8,024 nt of DNA from Armatimonadota bacterium (GCA_026415535.1 JAOAGX010000087.1:1-8024); one strand, 5' to 3'. Numbered from the stretch's first letter, positions 1-7,086 are shown. Notes: generated from the sequence alone by a model not told the origin. Program-made: numbers and translations.

Positions 1-1337
1 CCCATGCCCAGAGATACCGATATCCTCGCTGCACCAGACCGTCCTACCAATAATCCCGCCGATATCGCAAATGGCAGAGCAATTCCCATAACATACCAGT
101 CCGAATCTACCAAGTTTCGCAAGCACGAGCCAAACAGCGCCGCTAGCAGCGACCAGTTCACAACACGCCATGCCTCCGGCGGAATTAAGTCGTCCCACGC
201 AACACCGTCACCGGAAGGAGTAGGTTTTTGCTGATCCAATAAGGCTCGACGTTCACTCTGAGCCGGTTCAGCAGGAACTTCGCCACCTCCAAGTCTAACT
301 CCGGCAGCTATAGGCCGCCATACAACAAAAGCCAAGGCAATCAGCAGAGCGGCCAGCGCCGGAATGCCTGTCTCTGCACCAATCTGCAAATACGACTGGT
401 GAGCATACTTCGTGGGACCGGCAATTGCATATCGGGGATAGGCAACATCAAACGTTCCCGGACCCAAGCCGATCAAAGGATGATCGCGGATCATATTGAT
501 CGTCGATCGCCAGGCGTAAAGGCGGAAAAGTGTCGAGTGAACCTGAGTGCCGCCCGACTCGGCCGCCCTCATCCGCTGCCTAACCGGCCCCGAAAACACC
601 ATCACAAGCGGAACAAGCACAATCGAGATTAAAATCAAACGCTTGAGACGGTCACGTGTCAGCAAGCGCGTCGCCACAACAAGAACGAGAAAAACGACGA
701 GAGAACCCGCCGTAGCCATAACTCCGAACTTAGCCCCCGTTAGCATTAGCGCAACAATATTTAGCGCAAAGGCGGTCCCCGCTAATAACACCAGTACACT
801 CCTGCGCGTTACCAAATAAACTCCAAGCGCAATCGGGATCGCGATCACCAGGAATCCGGCGAAGAAACCAGGATTGATGAAAGTACCAAAAAGCCTCCGG
901 TGATCACCCTCTGAAAGAAGCGACTTCCAAAAACGAATACCCCCACCCGCACTCGTGGCGTAGTCCCTGATCCCGAACAAGCATATCCCAAGGGCGACCA
1001 GTGTAAGCCCCCAGACGGCGCACGCAGCTATTCGTCGATTCCGACAAATCGATCCGGCAAGTACGTAAGCTCCGACACACGCTGTAGCATAGATAAGAAA
1101 CCTTAGCGAGGCGTAGACCGATTCGGTGAAAACGGTAGAGACGCAAACAAGCGCCAAGAAGACCATAAGAAACGCGAATCCGGGCACTCTCGCCCATGCG
1201 TCGGACGCTTTACTTGCCAACCGACAGATAAGCGCCGCAAACACGAGTATCTGAATGATCGCACAGGTAAGTTCGCCGAACCCACCTCCGATAACCGGGG
1301 ACAGTACCAACGCTCCCAGAAGTAAAACTGCGCTCAC
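1..1337 (-). CDS. O-antigen ligase / Wzy_C family membrane protein, C-terminus beyond window
   Basis: The minus strand is open from a TGA at 1395-1397 to the window edge, giving 445 residues from a GTG at 1337-1335. The protein is very hydrophobic with many membrane segments. It carries the family signature: a WR pair (276-277), DHPLIGLGPGTF at 285-296, then H313 in HQSYLQIGAETGIP (313-326). Members of this family (WaaL, Wzy, PglL-like) transfer or polymerise undecaprenyl-linked glycans on the outer face of the inner membrane, and the His before YL is conserved. A polar stretch of about 40 residues (350-389) interrupts the last membrane segments, followed by the usual late segment containing SDWYVMGIALPF. 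The GTG is chosen because GAAGGA (1354-1349) lies 11 bases upstream and a promoter lies just beyond. The first ATG (1166-1164) would remove the N-terminal membrane segments. Ligase, polymerase and protein O-glycosyltransferase cannot be told apart here. Confidence 0.85.
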   Translation of the reverse strand, partial: MSAVLLLGALVLSPVIGGGFGELTCAIIQILVFAALICRLASKASDAWARVPGFAFLMVFLALVCVSTVFTESVYASLRFLIYATACVGAYVLAGSICRNRRIAACAVWGLTLVALGICLFGIRDYATSAGGGIRFWKSLLSEGDHRRLFGTFINPGFFAGFLVIAIPIALGVYLVTRRSVLVLLAGTAFALNIVALMLTGAKFGVMATAGSLVVFLVLVVATRLLTRDRLKRLILISIVLVPLVMVFSGPVRQRMRAAESGGTQVHSTLFRLYAWRSTINMIRDHPLIGLGPGTFDVAYPRYAIAGPTKYAHQSYLQIGAETGIPALAALLIALAFVVWRPIAAGVRLGGGEVPAEPAQSERRALLDQQKPTPSGDGVAWDDLIPPEAWRVVNWSLLAALFGSCLRNLVDSDWYVMGIALPFAISAGLLVGRSGAARISVSLGM

Positions 1338-1369
1338 GTAATAAGCCGTCCTTCGCTCAAGTTGATTTA

Positions 1370-1398
1370 AGGATAGGTTCGGGAATAGCCGATGTCAA
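1370..1398 (-). promoter_or_regulatory. sigma70-type promoter of the O-antigen ligase-like gene
   Basis: On the minus strand a perfect TTGACA (1398-1393) is followed, after exactly 17 bases, by TATCCT (1375-1370), which matches TATAAT at four of six positions. Transcription would start near 1363, leaving a leader of about 26 bases before the GTG at 1337. The good fit to the start codon and Shine-Dalgarno site supports both calls. Confidence 0.65.
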
Positions 1399-1459
1399 CC
1401 GGCCTCTCAAGAACGAATTTATGAAGTGCGCGACTTTAGTCGCTCCTTACCCCAAACAG

Positions 1460-1487
1460 CGACGAAGCACCATGCTCAAATTCGTCG
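1460..1487. repeat. 7-bp inverted repeat between two divergent promoters
   Basis: CGACGAA at 1460-1466 is the exact reverse complement of TTCGTCG at 1481-1487. The 14-base spacer holds a smaller dyad, AGCA-CCA-TGCT (1466-1476). The element lies between the two outward-facing promoters, 10 bases upstream of the rightward -35 box. It could be a regulator site or a DNA hairpin. A second short dyad, GCGAC-TTTA-GTCGC, lies at 1430-1443. No binding protein can be named. Confidence 0.45.
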
Positions 1488-1497
1488 AATCGTCGGT

Positions 1498-1526
1498 TTG
1501 ACAGCTTGGAGAGACGTGGATAGCAT
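1498..1526 (+). promoter_or_regulatory. sigma70-type promoter of the small membrane protein-tldD-tldE operon
   Basis: A perfect TTGACA (1498-1503) is separated by exactly 17 bases from TAGCAT (1521-1526), which matches TATAAT at four of six positions. The expected start site near 1533 lies just before the TAGGAG ribosome-binding site (1537-1542) and the GTG start at 1550, so the leader is very short. Since the three downstream genes are 6 bases apart or overlapping, this promoter probably drives all of them. Confidence 0.65.
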
Positions 1527-1549
1527 GTGAGAGTTATAGGAGTGCTGGC

Positions 1550-1840
1550 GTGGCTGATATTCTACAATGGGTCCTTATAGGGCTTTCAATTCCGCTGTTC
1601 GTGGCGATGATTGTGCACACCGTCCGACGCGCACGCGAACTCGACCGTCGAATCGAAGAGTACCGAGAGGAACAGGAAGCTGCAAAAAGCCAACCTGGAC
1701 CAATCAACCCATATGAGCAGATGGCCGGACTCTTCGGGTCGGACGGCTCGGGTTCACAAGTCACAATCCAAGAGTCACGACCGGATACGCGTAATACGCC
1801 CGAAGAACCAGGTACGGGGCAACATACCTCAGACCACTGA
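1550..1840 (+). CDS. Small single-pass membrane protein of unknown function, first gene of the tldDE operon
   Basis: This gene encodes 96 residues from a GTG start, with TAGGAG (1537-1542) seven bases upstream and a promoter just before that. Residues 4-23 form one hydrophobic membrane segment. A highly charged helix follows (RRARELDRRIEEYREEQEAA, about 26-45) and looks like a short coiled coil. Then come a PGPINPYEQMAGLFG stretch (49-63) and a polar, disordered-looking tail. Positive charges directly after the membrane segment suggest the C-terminal part is cytoplasmic. The stop at 1838-1840 is only 6 bases before a possible GTG start of tldD, so the genes are almost certainly co-transcribed. 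I do not recognise a family. It could be a membrane anchor or adaptor for TldDE, or one of its substrates; neither is shown by the sequence. A translated reading is favoured over chance by the start signals and the coherent membrane topology. Confidence 0.7.
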   Translation: MADILQWVLIGLSIPLFVAMIVHTVRRARELDRRIEEYREEQEAAKSQPGPINPYEQMAGLFGSDGSGSQVTIQESRPDTRNTPEEPGTGQHTSDH

Positions 1841-1871
1841 GAATTTGTGGCTTCCGACTTCCATAAATACT

Positions 1872-1879
1872 GGAGGGAG
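1872..1879 (+). promoter_or_regulatory. Shine-Dalgarno site deciding the tldD start
   Basis: GGAGGGAG lies just before an in-frame TTG at 1883; the GGAGG core is six bases from it. The upstream in-frame GTG at 1847 has only a poor GAGAA-like match. Other genes in this window also use strong purine-rich sites, which favours the TTG. Confidence 0.55.
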
Positions 1880-1882
1880 CTG

Positions 1883-3379
1883 TTGAGCGAAGAATTAGAC
1901 ACGAGAGCTTTCTGCGAACGGGTCCTCGAACGGGCAAAAGCCGTCGGGGCGAGCTACGCCGATGTGCGGATCGTGCGAAGACAGTCCGAAGTAATCGATC
2001 TCAGAACGGGAAAAGTCGAGAGACTTGGTCACGAATTTGACCGAGGTTTCGGTGTGCGAGTAATCGCAGATGGTTCGTGGGGGTTCTCTGCGAGCCCGAG
2101 TTTAACAACCGAAGAGGCCGAGCGCATTGCTGAGGAAGCAGTCAGGATCGCTCGGGCTTCAGCGCTGACAAAGCGCAAAGATGTGCTTCTTGCACCGATA
2201 GAACCGGTCGAAGGGTCGTTTTCGACCGACTGGAAGATTGACCCGTTCGACATCTCGCTCGAAGAAAAGATCGGTCTGCTAAAGGACGCCGACAGGCTTC
2301 TACGCGAAAACGAAAAGATCAAGGTTACTGACTGCTCGATGGACTTTTGGAGCATAGATCAGGTGTTCGCCTCTACCGACGGATCCTACATCGAGCAAAA
2401 AAAGATCGAAAGCGGCGGAGGAATTGCTGCGACAGCCATAGAGGGCGGCGAAGTCCAAAAGCGATCTTATCCGGCGTCGTTCGGTGGAGATTACGCGGCG
2501 GCGGGATACGAATTCGTCGAATCGCTCAAGCTGATCGAAAATGCGGAGGAGATTGCTCGTGAGGCGGTCGAGCTTCTGAAAGCACCAGTATGCCCGTCGG
2601 GGGAGTTTACGCTGATACTCGAGGGCAGCATGCTCGCATTGCAAGTGCACGAATCGTGCGGTCACCCTATCGAGCTGGACCGAGTATTCGGCACCGAAGC
2701 CTCCTTCGCGGGCACGAGCTTCTTGACGACTGACAAGCTCGGATCCTTCAAATACGGCTCCGATTTAGTCAACATTACCGCCGACGCTACTTTACCTGGC
2801 GGGATGGGAAGCTTCTACTATGACGACGAGGGCGTACCGGCGCAAAGGGTAGACATCATCAAGGAAGGAATTTTCTCTGGCTATCTGAGCTCTCGCGAAA
2901 CGGCCGCAGAACTTGCTGAGCTCACCCCAGCTTGCTCCACAGGGGAAACGGAGCAGATGAGCGGCGGAGCCATGCGCGCTGACGGCTGGGACCGTATACC
3001 TCTCATCCGAATGACTAACATCAACCTACTTCCGGGTGACTGGGAATTCGATGAACTAATCGCCGACACTACTAACGGCATATATGCCGCAATGGTGAAG
3101 AGCTGGTCTATCGATGATAAACGCCTCAATTTCCAGTTCGGGACAGAGGTAGCATGGGAAATTAAGGACGGTGCTCTTGGTCGCATGTTCAAAAACCCAA
3201 TCTATAACGATATAACACCGCGCTTCTGGAGTTCGTGCGACGCGATCTGTGGCGAGTCTGACTGGCATCTTTGGGGTGTTCCTAACTGTGGTAAAGGAGA
3301 ACCAATGCAAGTCGCTCATGTTGGGCACGGCGTCGCCCCGGCCCGATTTAGGAATGTGAGAATGGAGGGGGCGAAGTGA
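1883..3379 (+). CDS. tldD: Metalloprotease TldD
   Basis: TldD is the catalytic subunit of the cytosolic TldD/TldE heterodimer (peptidase family U62/M103). In E. coli the pair trims the microcin B17 leader peptide and degrades the CcdA antitoxin. From the TTG at 1883 the protein has 498 residues, close to the usual 480 or so. The N-terminal domain carries GASYADVRIVRR, typical of the family. The zinc motif HESCGH gives H256, E257 and H260, followed by a GTEASFAGTSF block. Near the C-terminus, PNCGKGEPMQVAHVGHG supplies C469, matching the third zinc ligand known in TldD. No key residue is missing. There is no signal peptide. An alternative GTG start at 1847 would add 12 residues and lies 6 bases after the upstream stop, but its ribosome-binding site is weaker. 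The gene overlaps tldE by 4 bases, so translation is probably coupled. Confidence 0.93.
   Translation: MSEELDTRAFCERVLERAKAVGASYADVRIVRRQSEVIDLRTGKVERLGHEFDRGFGVRVIADGSWGFSASPSLTTEEAERIAEEAVRIARASALTKRKDVLLAPIEPVEGSFSTDWKIDPFDISLEEKIGLLKDADRLLRENEKIKVTDCSMDFWSIDQVFASTDGSYIEQKKIESGGGIAATAIEGGEVQKRSYPASFGGDYAAAGYEFVESLKLIENAEEIAREAVELLKAPVCPSGEFTLILEGSMLALQVHESCGHPIELDRVFGTEASFAGTSFLTTDKLGSFKYGSDLVNITADATLPGGMGSFYYDDEGVPAQRVDIIKEGIFSGYLSSRETAAELAELTPACSTGETEQMSGGAMRADGWDRIPLIRMTNINLLPGDWEFDELIADTTNGIYAAMVKSWSIDDKRLNFQFGTEVAWEIKDGALGRMFKNPIYNDITPRFWSSCDAICGESDWHLWGVPNCGKGEPMQVAHVGHGVAPARFRNVRMEGAK
3364..3370 (+). promoter_or_regulatory. Shine-Dalgarno site of tldE inside the tldD 3' end
   Basis: GGAGGGG ends five bases before the GTG at 3376 and lies within the last codons of tldD. 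It supports the overlapping GTG start over the in-frame ATG at 3391, which has no comparable site in front of it. Confidence 0.6.
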
Positions 3380-4728
3380 GTACGGCCTTGATGGGCGAAG
3401 AACGGATGCTGGACATAATCGACCTTGCGCTGTCTCATTCGAAGGCAGACCAAACAGAAGTTGCGCTCTTTTCAGGACGATGGGCTTTGACCCGCTTTGC
3501 GAATTCTACTATCCATCAGAACATGGCTGGCAACAGCGTAGGAATCCGCGTACGCGCGGTTTTCGGCAAGAGGGTTGCGTCGGCTTACTCGAACGCTATC
3601 GACGAAGACGGCGTTCGCACAACGGTTGACCGCGCGATTGATATGGCACTACATCAGGATGAAAACCCGGATTTCGTTTCCCTGCCAGGCCCAAGGGAAG
3701 GCAAACCTAACAATGAGACTGATAGGCTTGAGTTTCGCTCTTTAAGGGAAGGCAAGTACTCCGCAGCAACCGCTGAGTGCACCGCCGAACAACGTGCGGA
3801 AATGGTGCAGTCGATCATAGACGAGTCGGACCGCATGGGAGCGACAGCAGCAGGGTCGCTAAGTGTTTGGGCGGGCGAACGTGCCGTGGCCAACTCGTTA
3901 GGCATTCGAACCTACTACCGAACAACAAGCGCCAGGTTGACCACTGTCGCTACCGGTCCGGACGGCGGATTCGGCTACGCTTCGGCAAAGGCAAACGACA
4001 TCAGCGACATCGATCCGCGCTTAGTAGGATATGAGGCGGCCGAGCTCGCTGCAAAAAGCAGAAATCCAGTAGACCTCGAACCAGGAGAATATGAGTGTAT
4101 CTTGTCACCTTACGCCTCCGCCGATATGGTTTCGATGTTCGTATGGATGGGCTTCGGCGCACTTGCTTATCAAGAAGGCAGGAGCTTCGTCTGTGGCAAG
4201 TTAGGCGAGAAGATTGTCCATGAATCCGTTTCGATCTGGGACGATGGACTAGACCCGCGCACTATTGTCACTCCTTATGACACCGAGGGTGTGCCTAAAC
4301 AACGCGTCGATCTTGTTAAGAACGGCGTAGCGGCTGGACTCTTATACGATTCCTATACGGCTCATCGCGAGGGGAAGAAGTCCACTGGGCATGCTGGCAG
4401 TCTGAACCCGATCTTCACGCCAGGCAACGCCACCGTCGAAGAAATGATCGCGGCCACAAAACGCGGTCTTTTGGTCACGAGGTTCCATTACACAAACGTA
4501 GCGCACCTGATGACGGCAAGTTTCACTGGCATGACACGTGACGGCACGTTTCTGATCGAAAACGGCCGCATCGTCGGGCCTGTTAAAAACCTGAGATTCA
4601 CACAGAGCATACTCGATGCCCTCTCCAATGTGGATATGATCGGCCGCGACATAAAGCTCGTCGATAATACTCTAGCTCCAGCTTTGAAAATTGCTAAGTG
4701 GAGGTTCGTAAGCGGGACGGAATTCTAG
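3376..4728 (+). CDS. pmbA: TldE/PmbA family protein, partner subunit of TldD
   Basis: This is a 450-residue protein, the normal length for TldE (PmbA). In E. coli TldE has no zinc-binding HExxxH motif and forms a heterodimer with TldD, enclosing the active site and helping bind unfolded peptide. As expected, no HExxxH is present. Family hallmarks seen are the N-terminal repeat-type domain with VGIRVRAVFGKRVASAYSN (about 56-74), YDTEGVPKQRVDLVKNGV (about 302-319), the STGHAGSLNP block (336-345) and TGMTRDGTFLIENGRI near the C-terminus. The GTG start overlaps the tldD stop as GTGA, a 4-base overlap typical of coupled subunits made in equal amounts. No signal peptide is visible, so the complex should be cytosolic. 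The TAG stop (4726-4728) directly abuts a decayed palindromic repeat, which may mark the operon's end. Confidence 0.92.
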   Translation: MSTALMGEERMLDIIDLALSHSKADQTEVALFSGRWALTRFANSTIHQNMAGNSVGIRVRAVFGKRVASAYSNAIDEDGVRTTVDRAIDMALHQDENPDFVSLPGPREGKPNNETDRLEFRSLREGKYSAATAECTAEQRAEMVQSIIDESDRMGATAAGSLSVWAGERAVANSLGIRTYYRTTSARLTTVATGPDGGFGYASAKANDISDIDPRLVGYEAAELAAKSRNPVDLEPGEYECILSPYASADMVSMFVWMGFGALAYQEGRSFVCGKLGEKIVHESVSIWDDGLDPRTIVTPYDTEGVPKQRVDLVKNGVAAGLLYDSYTAHREGKKSTGHAGSLNPIFTPGNATVEEMIAATKRGLLVTRFHYTNVAHLMTASFTGMTRDGTFLIENGRIVGPVKNLRFTQSILDALSNVDMIGRDIKLVDNTLAPALKIAKWRFVSGTEF

Positions 4729-4937
4729 ACTGAGAAGAGTGAATAATCTCTTGTAGCGTTGAGACTCTTCGCTTTGCTCAGAATGACGGGAAAGAGGGCG
4801 TTGAGATTTTTTGTCAAGCTCAGAATGATGAGCGGCGAGAGTTAGACCGCCCAGAATGACGGCAGTCAAAAACAATCCTGCATGCGAGAACTTTCTTGTG
4901 GTCGTTAATGTAGCTTGTGCTGTCCATGATGACGGCA
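4729..4937. repeat. Cluster of decayed palindromic intergenic repeats after tldE
   Basis: This cluster fills most of the 251-base gap between tldE and the next gene. A left arm starting CTGAG (4730) and ending AATCTC (4750) begins directly after the tldE stop. An opposite-facing copy at 4758-4788 ends GCTCAGAATGACG. More copies with the latter orientation lie at 4800-4830 (ending CTCAGAATGATG), 4840-4862 (CCCAGAATGACGG) and about 4917-4937 (CATGATGACGGCA), each more eroded. Within the first pair, GAAGAGT (4734-4740) and ACTCTTC (4764-4770) can form a 7-bp stem. The family is the same as at 6700-7014. There is no classic hairpin-plus-T-run terminator, though the first pair could stop transcription or protect the tldE mRNA end. 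Confidence 0.7.
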
Positions 4938-4960
4938 ATTAAAATGGCAAAATCGGATAG

Positions 4961-4969
4961 AGGAAGGTG
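4961..4969 (+). promoter_or_regulatory. Ribosome-binding site for the DUF4091 gene
   Basis: The purine-rich AGGAAGGTG ends ten bases before the TTG start at 4980. A GTG within it opens a different frame that soon stops, so the TTG is preferred. I find no convincing promoter in the repeat-filled gap upstream; TTGTGC (4915-4920) and TAAAAT (4940-4945) are 19 bases apart and weak. Confidence 0.45.
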
Positions 4970-4979
4970 AAAACACTTT

Positions 4980-6590
4980 TTGCATTGGCTTCAGACATCT
5001 CTTGAGCGAGTGTATCCTTCATCGCCAGAGAGGGATTGTTCAGAGCTCGATCTGATCGCAGCGCGAGGGGAGCAAGTTTCGTTCCAAGCGTGCGTGCACA
5101 ACTCCGGAACGACGCAATTGGGGGTCCAACTAACGGTAGACTCTTCGGACGATCTCGACGTGACTGTTAGACTGGTCGGGTACGTCCCGATGAAACACCT
5201 CAACACGGACGACGATCCCGAATGGGAAGGAGCAGAACACGTTCCCGGCTTAGTGCCCGATCCGCTTCTCCCTATTTCCTTCAAGGAAAAAGATGGTGAT
5301 AGCTCCACCACCATCGGCCCGCGTGAAACTCACTCGTTTTGGATCACAGTGCGTATTCCTACTGAAATTGAGCCGGGCTTGCACGAGATCAAGGTGAAGT
5401 TTACAGTTAATGAAGTTGCATTGGACGATCTCATTGCTCGCATCGAATTAAGTCCGGTTACCATCCGGCCCGTACAAGACTTTCCTGTTACACACTGGTT
5501 TTACGCCGACGCTCTGTGTGACTGGTACGGTGTCGAGCCTTATGATGATCGGTTTTGGACCATCGTCGAGCCCTATATGCGTAACCTGGTCGAGCACGGA
5601 GGATCGAGTCAGTATGTGCCTATCTTCACACCACCGACAGACGGGATCAAGCGACCTCACCAACTGATAAGAGTTACCACCCCGCGCGATGGATTATATG
5701 AGTTCGACTTCACCAACGTCCGCCGGTGGGTTAGCCTAGCGCGTTCGTGCGGGGCAAAATATTTTGAGTGGACGCACTTGTTCAGCCAGTGGGGTGCTAA
5801 GAATGCTTTAAGGATCTACCGATCGAATCAGGACCGAGATTCTCTGTTGTGGCCACCGGAGACCGAGGCAACATCGCCGGTCTACCGTAATTTTCTCGCG
5901 CAGTTTTTGCCGAAGTTCTACGAGTTTCTAGTCTCCGAGGAGCTTCTTGACTGTTCGCTCTTTCACATCTCGGATGAGCCTCATGGCGAGGAGCACCTCG
6001 CAAACTATCGACAGGCGCGGGAAATGGTGAGGGAACTTGCACCTTGGATGAAGACCGGCGACGCTCTGAGCGACATCCAGTTTGTCCGCGAGGGGTTGAC
6101 AGACGTCCCGATTCCGTCGATCTCTACCGCTAAGAGCTTCGTAGAAGAAGGTTTTCCGGCTTGGGCCTATTTCTGCTGTGGGCCACGGGGTAAGTATCTG
6201 AATCGGCTGATGGACACCCCGCTTGTAAAGATCAGAATGTCTGGTTGGCTTTTCTACCGCCTCCGGGCACGAGGTTTTTTGCACTGGGGATACAATTACT
6301 GGTACAAAAGCCAAACTCAGGATCTTATAGACCCGTTTACAGAGCAGTCCGGGGCCGCGTGGCCGGAATGGGCATACGGCGATCCTTTCGTGGTATATCC
6401 AGGTCAAACTGGTCCGATCGATTCGATCCGATGGGAGGTTTTCGCAGAGTCGCTTCAGGACATGGCCCTGCTGCAAACTCTAGGAATTGATCCAGAAGAT
6501 CCTATGCTTTCAGAGATTCATGATTACGACAAGTTTCCGAAAACATCGGAATGGATCGCAAATGCCAGGCAAAGACTGCTTGCAACGTAA
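4980..6590 (+). CDS. DUF4091 domain-containing, glycoside-hydrolase-like protein
   Basis: This protein has 536 residues from a TTG start, with AGGAAGGTG upstream. Residues 1-160 look like a beta-sandwich, with ARGEQVSFQACVHNSG (28-43) typical of the N-terminus of such proteins. The middle (about 165-460) is rich in aromatic residues and resembles a TIM-barrel glycosidase fold, with HISDEPHGEEH around D332 and E333 as a possible catalytic strand end. The C-terminal signature YPGQTGPIDSIRWE (473-486), followed by ESLQDMALL, matches DUF4091 (PF13320). Relatives are often linked to carbohydrate-active enzymes, but their reaction is generally unknown. No signal peptide is present, whereas many related proteins are secreted, so this copy should be cytosolic. 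It stands alone between two repeat clusters, so neighbours give no hint of substrate. The DUF4091 call is confident; hydrolase activity is an inference. Confidence 0.85.
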   Translation: MHWLQTSLERVYPSSPERDCSELDLIAARGEQVSFQACVHNSGTTQLGVQLTVDSSDDLDVTVRLVGYVPMKHLNTDDDPEWEGAEHVPGLVPDPLLPISFKEKDGDSSTTIGPRETHSFWITVRIPTEIEPGLHEIKVKFTVNEVALDDLIARIELSPVTIRPVQDFPVTHWFYADALCDWYGVEPYDDRFWTIVEPYMRNLVEHGGSSQYVPIFTPPTDGIKRPHQLIRVTTPRDGLYEFDFTNVRRWVSLARSCGAKYFEWTHLFSQWGAKNALRIYRSNQDRDSLLWPPETEATSPVYRNFLAQFLPKFYEFLVSEELLDCSLFHISDEPHGEEHLANYRQAREMVRELAPWMKTGDALSDIQFVREGLTDVPIPSISTAKSFVEEGFPAWAYFCCGPRGKYLNRLMDTPLVKIRMSGWLFYRLRARGFLHWGYNYWYKSQTQDLIDPFTEQSGAAWPEWAYGDPFVVYPGQTGPIDSIRWEVFAESLQDMALLQTLGIDPEDPMLSEIHDYDKFPKTSEWIANARQRLLAT

Positions 6591-6699
6591 CCAATATAAT
6601 CGTCCTAGATAATCGTTGCGCACTAGTTTATGTGTTCTTAAAAAGGCTCCGATTCACGGAACGCTATAAAGGCCATTCCCGGGGTTCTAAGTTTTGATC

Positions 6700-6797
6700 G
6701 TCACTCCGAGCGTAAGCGGAAAATCTGTGAGTCACAATAACACGTCATTCCGACACAATACGTCATTCTGACATAACACGTCATTCTGAGCGTAGCG
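6700..6797 (+). repeat. Left-hand repeat copies, 18-bp spaced
   Basis: GTCATTCCGAC (6744), GTCATTCTGAC (6762) and GTCATTCTGAG (6780) start exactly 18 bases apart and form a short tandem series. An isolated degenerate copy, GTCACTCCGAGCGTAAGCG, starts at 6700. The last tandem unit is also the left arm of the inverted pair that follows. Confidence 0.75.
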
Positions 6798-6864
6798 AAG
6801 AATCTCGGGCATTGGGTTGAGCGAAGACGTCGCGTTGAGATCCTTCGCTTCGCTTAGGATGACG
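6779..6864. repeat. Inverted repeat pair, 28-base arms
   Basis: The left arm (6779-6806) begins CGTCATTCTGAGCGTAGCG and ends GAATCTC. The right arm (6837-6864) begins GAGATCCTTCGC and ends TTAGGATGACG. The arms agree at 24 of 28 positions when one is reverse-complemented, and two of the four differences would still pair as G-U in RNA. The loop is 30 bases. This is the best-preserved copy of the repeat family in the window and could form a long hairpin in RNA or cruciform DNA. Confidence 0.85.
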
Positions 6865-7014
6865 ATAAGGTGCCAGGGTGACTAATATGTGCCGGGGTGA
6901 CGCTTTTTGATCAGGATAACACTTTTTGCTCAGGATGATGCTTTTTGCCTAGGATGACATTCTTTGCCTGGACGATACTCCTTGTCTGGGATGACGTCCT
7001 CGCTCAGGATGACA
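6850..7014 (-). repeat. Tandem array of about nine 18-19-bp units ending AGGATGAC
   Basis: The core AGGATGAC or a close variant starts at 6856, 6875, 6894, 6913, 6932, 6951, 6969, 6988 and 7006, giving steps of 19, 19, 19, 19, 19, 18, 19 and 18. The clearest full unit reads CTTTTTGCTCAGGATGATG (6922-6940). The first unit is the end of the right arm of the inverted pair, and the others look like diverged amplifications of that arm. A further isolated relative (TTAGAATGA) lies at 7035-7043, out of phase. No coding frame runs through it. Confidence 0.8.
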
Positions 7015-7086
7015 AGTGACAAGGCTTGTTGCGCTTAGAATGAAGAACAACAACCTTTCGGAGAGCTCATAAGTATGGCTTGACGA

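Noticed and set aside
904..1285. Short minus-strand frames of 60 and 97 residues, and plus-strand frames at 4-819
   Set aside because: They are out of frame with, or antisense to, the single long O-antigen ligase-like frame, whose conserved motifs explain this region.
1550..4728. A RiPP biosynthetic cluster around tldDE
   Set aside because: No precursor with a core peptide, cyclodehydratase, lanthionine or radical SAM gene, or exporter is visible. The small upstream protein has a membrane segment and no obvious leader-core pattern.
6850..7014. CRISPR-like regular spacing
   Set aside because: Units are contiguous 18-19-bp tandem copies that diverge gradually. There are no unique spacers between conserved repeats and no cas genes.
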